Positions 57,948 through 64,000 of a stretch of 64,000 bases of DNA are shown in pieces. A model generated the notes under the pieces. The model saw only the letters and a program-made list of their open reading frames with translations, ran no database searches and was not told the DNA's origin. Positions within the stretch are counted from its first letter, which is position 1; each line of letters starts with the position of its first letter. The stretch covers positions 5,208,001 through 5,272,000 of the forward strand of contig NC_059419.1 in assembly GCF_905220565.1 (NCBI RefSeq), written 5' to 3'. The stretch comes from Melitaea cinxia. Taxonomy: Eukaryota > Arthropoda > Insecta > Lepidoptera > Nymphalidae. The position numbers and the translations under genes are program-made.

Positions 57948-58721
57948 TTTTAAATATAATATAGTATGCTCAACAGAAATTTATATAATTAGAGTCATCT
58001 GTACAGATGGGGTGTATGTATTTGACAATGTTTCCAAAAAGAATCCGTCCATTGAATTCTTATAACGAACATTTGAATTCACTGAAAATTATAGATCAAA
58101 AGATAGTCTACTTTTTATGAACAGGACAATATGTATCAGATTAAGTGAAATTTTTAAACCAGATCAAAACTCCCAAGATTTAGGATATTAAAATTTTTCA
58201 GTCAAACTATATTTATTACACAGTAAAATCGTTTAATGTTTAGAAATTCAAAGCTACTTTAAATTTCAAATGGCATCAACATTCAAACACTGCAAAAAAC
58301 AGGTTAATAGCATAAATAAAGTTTTGCAAGCTATCAGGAAATCACCCACGCAATGAAAGTTAAACGTTTCTAAAAACTAATCAACGCCCCAACTGAGTTG
58401 ATTGAGTCACGAGATACACGTATGACGTTTCGATTAAATTGGAATAGCTGAAGAGGCAAGGCCTGACCTTGTGATTGCGATGTTGATTCGAAAGCATGTC
58501 CAATTCAATGAGTTTGACAAGCTCGGTTAAGAGGATATAGCACTTAGATGAGTTTGTTATTGATGAAAATATTTTCCGAAGCAATTTCTGAAATGTAAAT
58601 TAGTATTTATATTACGAAGCAAATTGATATTACATTTTAATAGGTTTAGTTTGTTTACAAATATTTAGCCTTATTTAATAAATATGGTTGTGTTTGCTAC
58701 AAAACCTAATTTTATTTTAAA
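57948..58721. other. AT-rich sequence, no gene seen
   Basis: No recognised element or gene. The frame at 58381-58584 (-) has no motif support. Confidence 0.4.
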
Positions 58722-59015
58722 CTAGCCGACCCGTGCCCACTTCGTTGGGCGTTAATTATTATTATATTAACCAATTTGTATTTATTATTTTAAATTACAG
58801 AACCAAATAAACATACTTTAAAGAACAAATTTTATAGCACTTAAATAAATAATATGTTGCTCCAACGCCATCTATCAAAAATCGAGAAAACGTCGTCGAT
58901 AGACTAAAATAAGACTAAATTAATAAAGTCGAAGGACTAATAAATTGTTTTCTAATAGCGATAGATGGCGCTAGTTTATTTACCATTTTGATATTATATT
59001 TTTATATTTTTGAAT

Positions 59016-59138
59016 ATCATATCAAAAATTGACCGCTCCAGCGGGGTGCGAACCCGCGTCTCCGACTGACCGTGTCGGCACTCTAGCCAATTAAGCTATG
59101 GAACGATATACCCGCTGGATCGAAATTTTTGATATGAT
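59016..59138. repeat. Inverted repeat enclosing the tRNA-like sequence
   Basis: ATCATATCAAAAATT (59016-59030) and its exact reverse complement (59124-59138) flank the tRNA-like region. Just inside, CCAGCGGG and CCCGCTGG also pair. The same arrangement recurs in the second copy, with one change in the right arm. Confidence 0.7.
59033..59105 (-). tRNA. tRNA-like cloverleaf (probable pseudogene), Thr-type GGT anticodon by position
   Basis: The 73-base minus-strand sequence folds as a complete cloverleaf. The acceptor stem CGTTCCA/TGGAGCG is fully paired with one G-U, the anticodon stem CCGAC/GTCGG is perfect, and the T stem GCGGG/CCCGC is perfect. The D stem is weak. The seven-base anticodon loop ACGGTCA places GGT at the anticodon. 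Against a working tRNA, position 33 is C instead of U and the T loop reads TTCGCAC, so A58 is replaced. It is best called a tRNA-derived element or pseudogene whose stems are preserved. Confidence 0.5.
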
Positions 59139-59316
59139 GATTTTTATATTCGGTTTAAGCGAACCGTGGCGCCGTCTATAGTGAGCTCTTTACAGAAACC
59201 CGTAACTATTCAAAGTTTCATATTACAATGAAAATCTTTGACACGAGACGATACCATGCTATTTTTAATATCTACGATTTTATTTTTGTGTTACCCCCAC
59301 ATTAGGAATTCTAAAC

Positions 59317-59589
59317 ATTTTTGAATATCATATCAAAAATTGACCGCTCCAGCGGGGTGCGAACCCGCGTCTCCGACTGACCGTGTCGGCGCTCTAGCCA
59401 ATTAAGCTATGGAACGATATACCCGCTGGATCGAAATTTTTGATATGTTGATTTTTATATTCGGTTTAAGCGAACCGTGGCGCCGTCTATAGTGAGCTCT
59501 TTACAGAAACCCGTAACTATTCAAAGTTTCATATTACAATGAAAATCTTTGACACGAGACGATACCATGCTATTTTTAATATCTACGAT
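59317..59589 (-). repeat. Second copy of the 273-bp duplicated segment
   Basis: Nearly identical to 59006-59278. Its right edge (59589) is exactly where the LINE fragment begins. The 38-base spacer between the two copies (59279-59316) is not shared. Confidence 0.9.
59344..59416 (-). tRNA. Second tRNA-like cloverleaf (probable pseudogene)
   Basis: Same fold and anticodon position as at 59033-59105. One substitution near the D-stem/26 position (GAGT to GAGC) improves D-stem pairing. It keeps the same departures from tRNA consensus (C33, altered T loop). Confidence 0.5.
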
Positions 59590-60049
59590 CAGTCGGTCAG
59601 AAAGAGGAAGCAAAACGCTTAGTGCGAGATCGTGGGATTTCAACCACGTAGCGGTGCACACTCAAGCGATGCCTAGCAGTTCGGTGGTAGAATGGTGATG
59701 GTAGAACCAAATTGTGCAGCTCTTGGGCACACTTTCCGAAATATATTCTGTAAAAAACAGACAGACAGGCAACCTTGCGCCGATGTTCAAGACTTTGTAG
59801 TCTAGAGTTAACCAGTGGTTCGTCACCGATGAGTCTTCTGGCGCGTCGATCCACAGATTCCAAAGCAGCAAGCTGGTACTTGGCAGAGCCATCCCATAAG
59901 TGACTGCTGTACTCCGTACTCGATCGAACTTGTGCTTGGTATAGAGTGAGAAGCTGTTCCGGTGTGAAGTACTGCCTGACTTTATTGAGGATACCAAGTT
60001 TCTTACCGGCAATTTTTGCCTTGGATTCTATGCATTGTCTGAAGTTCAT
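59590..60049 (-). pseudogene. LINE C-terminal part, frameshifted and 3'-truncated
   Basis: Continues the polymerase at 60070-61599 in another frame. LGINISSNMNFRQ, KKLGILNKVRQYFTPEQLL, LYQAQVRSSTEYSSHLWDG and RRARRLIGD are the standard region following the active site in jockey-type LINEs. The frame breaks off at RSRTKRFASSF, where the duplicated repeat starts (59589). The usual end of the protein, the 3' UTR and the tail are therefore missing. Confidence 0.8.
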
Positions 60050-60069
60050 ATTAGACGAAATATTTATGC

Positions 60070-61599
60070 CTAAAAAATCAATATTATCGGTACAGATAAA
60101 CCCCGGAAAGTCGGAGCTAAAGGGAATGGACTCCGTTTAGCGGTGAAAAGACACGCTTGCGTTTTGAGAGCATTAAATTTGACTAGGTTGGCGTCACCCC
60201 AATCGGATACCTCTTTTAAAGCCAAATTCATGCGTTCAAACAGAGCCTTTCTATACTCAAGGGTTTCAGCCCCAAGAGCTCGGGGACTGGACATGTATCT
60301 CTCCGTAACAGTGCTGTCGTCCGTGTATCCAAAGATACCGGGCTTGAGGAGGTCATTAATGTGTAGCAAGAAGAGAGTTGCAGAGAGAACTGATCCCTGA
60401 GGGACACCGGCATTAACCGCCATCAAATCAAACGAGGAGCCATCCAAGACCACCCGAAATGATCGCCCACTCAGGAAATCTGATATCCAGCCACACAGGC
60501 TAGGGGGTATTCCGTAAGCTAAAAGCTTACTCAATAGGCTCTCATGCCAGACCCTGTGAAAAGCCTTCGAGATATCAAGTGAGACGGCTAGCGTCTCTCC
60601 GTGCTTATCCAAGGCTTCGCCCCAGATGTGCGAGGCATACACTAAAAGATCCCCCGTGGAGCTGTTGCGGCGGAAACCGTATTGCTGGTCCGACAGGAGG
60701 TCATTCAATTCGAGGTATTCAAGGAGCTTATCGTTCAGTATCCGCTCCAAACTTTGACACAGTATGGAAGTGATAGCGATTGGTATATAGTTAGCCGGGT
60801 CGGCACGACTACCCTTTTTAGGTACAGGTTGTACATTGGCAATCTTCCAAGCTTTAGGAACCTGAGCTGATTTTAGAGAGAGGCGGTACAAGCGCGTTAG
60901 AACCGGAGACAACTCAAGAGTACATGTTTTAAGAACTCTAGCTGGTATCCCGTCAGGGCCACTAGCCTTATTCGTATCCAAATTGCGGAGCGCTCTCAAA
61001 ACCACCGTTTGGTGAATGCATATGTCGGGCATAGCGAAGTTGGAAGGTGGATGTCTAGGAGGTGAGGCACTACCAGCATCAAGGTGCAAATTTTCCGCAA
61101 ACAGGTTTGCTAAAAGGTTAGCCTTGTCTGTCGCAGTAATGGCCAGCGACCCATCTGGCTTCAGCAGAGGAGGCAGCGAGGGACGGCAAAAGTTCATTTC
61201 CACCGACTTAGACAGCGACCAAAAAGCTTTAAATCCACACGGATAGGAAGCTAATTTGGCTCTAATGCGATTAATGCGGTTGTAACGAGCCCTTTTGAGA
61301 ACCTTTTTGTAAGACTTAGCAGCAGAGTTGAAAGCTTTTTTTTTTGTAGTGATGTCCGGAGATTCAAGGGTACGGGCTTCAGTCCATGCTGCAAACGCTG
61401 AGTCCTTATGGGCTGCAGCTTCAGCACATTCTACATTGTACCACCTAGGGACCTTGACATCAAGCGATACGTCAGCAAATGGAATGAAGTACTCCATCGC
61501 CTGACGTATCACTCCCGATATTGCTTGTTCGCAACTCGACGGATCACACGAAGAAAAGCAAGTACTCCGCCAGGGGTACGATGCGAAAAAGTGTCGCAT
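60070..61599 (-). pseudogene. Jockey-like LINE reverse transcriptase, 5'-truncated and frameshifted
   Basis: This 509-codon frame covers the linker and polymerase of a jockey-type LINE: KASGPDGIPARVLK (211-224), QQYGFRRNSSTGDLL (305-319), SLDISKAFHRVW (340-351), AGVPQGSVLSATLF (397-410) and the active site FGYTDDST (423-430). The endonuclease that should precede it is absent, and the open frame starts at MRHFFASYPW. The usual NYRPI motif reads NYIPI (R to I at 272). A frameshift around 60075-60135 puts the C-terminal part into another frame (59590-60049). It cannot encode a working enzyme but is only lightly decayed. Confidence 0.85.
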
Positions 61600-61769
61600 C
61601 TAATCCCAAAAATTTTATCAATTACAATAAAATATAGCCTATGTCAGTCCTGAATAGTGCAGCTTTCTGGTAGTGAAAGAATTTTCATGATCGGATTAGT
61701 ATTTGCGAAGATTACTCCCTACATACAAACAAAGTTATAAACTTTACCTCTTTATAATATTAGTATAGA

Positions 61770-62238
61770 TAACATAGCATTTATTTCGAAATTTTACAAT
61801 ATTACACAAAATTATTTGCAATTCACAACTTAAGAACTAAATATAGTTATTTAGATATATACAGAATATTATGGTATGAATCATGTACGCGTGGAATAGT
61901 GCCAAAAATAATTAATGTTAAATTTTAAACTGTCACGGTCACTGATAACAATATAATTCCTATGATTTACAATGGGATTATTTATCATATTTGTTATTGT
62001 TAATTTTGAATTTGTTTGTATTTTGGCACTGTGGCAGGCACTATAATTATGTGTGCATCCTTTTTACATGTACAGTATAATGTGGTTTAGAACATTATTC
62101 AATATTAATTAAATTTCTACCAAAAACGTTGAAAAAGAAAAGACAGAACCAGTCGGAGTGTGTTCTATTTTGACAACTATTTTTTACGTATTCGTTACTG
62201 GGACAGTCTTTAGAAACAGAATAAGTATTGCTAATTTT
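61770..62238. other. AT-rich sequence, no gene seen
   Basis: No recognised element or gene. Confidence 0.4.
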
Positions 62239-62552
62239 TAACCGACTCAAAAAATGAGGAAGTCACTCAATTCGACCGTACCTCTTTTTTAATTTATGTT
62301 CGGGGATAACTTTGTCGTTTATGAACCGATTCTGATAATTCCTTTTTTTTTTGTTGGAAAGGAGGTAACCCAAGTGTAGCACCATGATAAGAAAACCAGG
62401 ATCTGATGATGGAATCCCAGAGAAATCGAGGGGAACCCTCGAAAGTCGTAGTGACGACTAGTGTGTTTGTTAATTTTTTCGTCTACTTACGTTGTATTAC
62501 TTATCGATGTAATTGAATTCGGTTTTTTTCGTTTGCGAGAAAACACAATTAT
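62239..62552 (+). mobile_element. Repeat D, shortened copy
   Basis: Runs from TTAACCGACTCAAAAAATGA to GATGTAATTGAATTCGG, a T run, CGTTTGCGAGAAAAC. It shares the variant interior AGTCGTAGTGACGACTAGTG with the partial copy ending near 22254 beside the satellite. Confidence 0.65.
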
Positions 62553-63060
62553 TCAATTAATGAACTGGTGTTTTTATCTATTACTATTTGTGTGTTCATT
62601 TTAAAAAGTAAGATACGCAACGGCTTTTATTGTATTGTGAACGGCATCTATACCACCACAATTTACGAGAATACCATTTGCATAGAAAAAACGGTTAAAA
62701 GGTAGGAAAACAAACGCACAGTCCGACTGCAGTAGCTTTTTCCACATTTTTAGATCATGTAACATTATTGTTTAGAGGCTCCAACAGTTTCTAACAATTT
62801 ATTACAGGTATTTTATATGTAAAATGCATATATTAATAAGTTTTTTTAAATGCATATATTAGTTAGTTTTAAGAAAAAATAATTAATAAAATTTTATAAA
62901 CTTAATAGGTCCATAGCATGACGAGATTTGTATCTTGATATATCAGACACACTCACTATACCAACGTGAACGCCCAGACCACCACAAATATCTGTATATC
63001 CCAATATCCCATACAAACATTTTTATATATATATTTTTTTTTAATTTTAGTCTATATTAA
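62553..63060. other. AT-rich sequence with a SINE-A scrap
   Basis: GTGAACGCCCAGACCACCAC (62965-62984) is a reversed piece of the SINE-A core. Otherwise nothing was recognised. Confidence 0.4.
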
Positions 63061-63452
63061 TCAATATAAATAAAAATGAATGTTGCTAAGCTCATAACAT
63101 AATCCTAACTTTTGATTTTGCACTATTGTTAAGTTACCTGTTTTGATTTTGATTTTAGTTTTGTTTTTTTTTGTGTAATGCATGCTATGTCCACATCTAG
63201 GAGACTCAATTTTACATACATACTTTACACGTTGTCCTTCACTTTATATGTCTATATTAAACGATTGTGGTCAGTTTAGTGGGCTATAAAAAAAAAAAAA
63301 AAAATAACCCGAGATTGGCCCGACCAATTCAGCTGTTTTTTTTTTTGTAAGTTCCTTAAGGCCCACGTAAGGTTTTAATACTTCAAAAAAACATTAAGAA
63401 AATAATTGTTACTATAAACTTTTGATAAAACGAAGTTTGTCCAGGCAGCTAG
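63061..63452 (+). mobile_element. Helitron-like element, complete ends
   Basis: The 392 bp run from TCAATATAAATAAAAATGAA to GTCCAGGCAGCTAG, flanked by A and T. It contains GACCAATTCAGCTG and ACGAAGTTTGTCC and a long A run (63288-63304). It is the fuller relative of the copy at 46062-46245. Confidence 0.7.
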
Positions 63453-64000
63453 TTTCTAACTAAAAATGTCTATAACGTCGTAACGTAGATTTTAAAGAAC
63501 AATAACTGTCAATGTTTTATTTATTTATTAGTGTACAATAACCGAATTCCATTATTTTTTTGCTGTAATTTCAATATTTATAAATACTGTGTCATTAGTT
63601 TTGAAAACATCGATAAAATAGTCACGGAAAACATACATTAGGATTTTATTATTAAAATTTCTTGAACAAGGTTAAATACTTAGAAAAGTTATTTCCATAC
63701 AAACTATTTAAAAAAAAATTGCTTTATTACAATTCCAATAAATCCTTTTCTTTTGAATTTTATGCAACTACTTTAAAGTACCTGGTACTTAACTAACCCT
63801 ACCTACCCTGATACTAAATTGTGTACATAGATAGATATATACAAAAAAGGTAGCATCTGAAAACATAGACTACCTTCTTTTCCTTTTTGACATCGGAAAG
63901 AAGAAAGTAAAACACAAATAGACTGACAGCCTAGAAGAGCTAGACTTTCGTCATTTCATAAAGGTATCTGGTATCTGCCAAAGAAGCTATGAGTTAAATT
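63453..64000. other. AT-rich sequence, no gene seen
   Basis: No recognised element or gene up to the window edge. Confidence 0.4.

Larger units (their letters stand above)
59006..59278 (-). repeat. First copy of a 273-bp duplicated segment with tRNA-like fold
   Basis: Matches 59317-59589 at a constant offset of 311 bases. I noticed two substitutions (A/G in the D-arm region and A/T near 59137). Each copy carries a tRNA-like sequence, an inverted repeat around it and about 140 bases of shared flank ending AATATCTACGAT. Confidence 0.9.
58722..61769 (-). mobile_element. Composite element with Helitron-like ends carrying a LINE and two tRNA-like repeats
   Basis: The minus-strand 5' end is TCTATACTAATATTATAAAG at 61769, preceded by A at 61770. 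The 3' end is CTAG at 58722, after a GC hairpin segment (plus-strand GCCGACCCGTGCCCACTTCG) and followed by T on that strand. These are Helitron-type ends, 3,048 bp apart. Inside are a Helitron-like inner flank (about 61605-61769), a LINE fragment with both ends missing (59590-61605), two 273-bp repeats with tRNA-like folds, and an 11-bp inverted repeat CGCCATCTATC (58866-58876 and 58960-58970). No Rep/helicase coding was found. The insides could be captured sequence or later insertions. Confidence 0.55.

Overview
The window looks like AT-rich, gene-poor nuclear DNA of an insect, most likely a butterfly or moth. This rests on repeat types I recognise rather than on a host gene. The types are Helitron-like elements starting TCTATACTAATATT or TCACTACATAG and ending CTAG, tRNA-headed SINEs, short elements bounded by CCGACTTCAA, 3' pieces of LINEs and SINEs ending in ATGATG, and a mariner remnant. 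No bacterial operon, rRNA or CRISPR array is present, and no convincing complete host gene was found. Working names used here: SINE-A (tRNA head with tail 1 or tail 2), SINE-B (about 335 bp, starts near TGTGTGGCTACGG), repeat C (CTAGGTCGGCAAACAAGCG end), repeat D (CCGACTTCAA ends), SINE-E (GACTAGCCCGTTGGCGCAG head). These names are mine and were not checked against a database.

Layout. From 1 to 21 kb there is unique AT-rich sequence with scattered elements: a LINE endonuclease scrap, a D element, Helitron-like copies, an RTE-like LINE 3' end with an inverted 5' part, SINE-A/B copies and a mariner remnant. From 21 to 25 kb lies a dense repeat cluster: a SINE-A with target-site duplication, D fragments, a 130-bp tandem repeat with alternating monomers, two SINEs, and a D element nested in a long inverted repeat. 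From 25 to 53 kb there is AT-rich sequence with SINE, C and Helitron pieces. The one place resembling a host gene start is 36.5-37.16 kb (+), a possible promoter, 5' leader and short first coding exon. From 53.1 to 57.2 kb lies a full-length LINE with an uninterrupted 1065-aa ORF, a long 5' UTR and a 13-bp target-site duplication. From 58.7 to 61.8 kb there is a composite with Helitron-like ends that encloses two 273-bp repeats, each carrying a tRNA-like cloverleaf, and a jockey-like LINE truncated at both ends. The final 2 kb holds a D copy, a Helitron-like copy and SINE scraps.

The only apparently intact protein gene is the LINE ORF at 53170-56367 (-), with endonuclease, reverse transcriptase and a C-terminal C2H2 finger. 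The SINEs, Helitron-like elements and D elements are non-autonomous and depend on proteins encoded elsewhere. If the 37.1-kb exon is real, the rest of the window to the right is probably a repeat-filled first intron.
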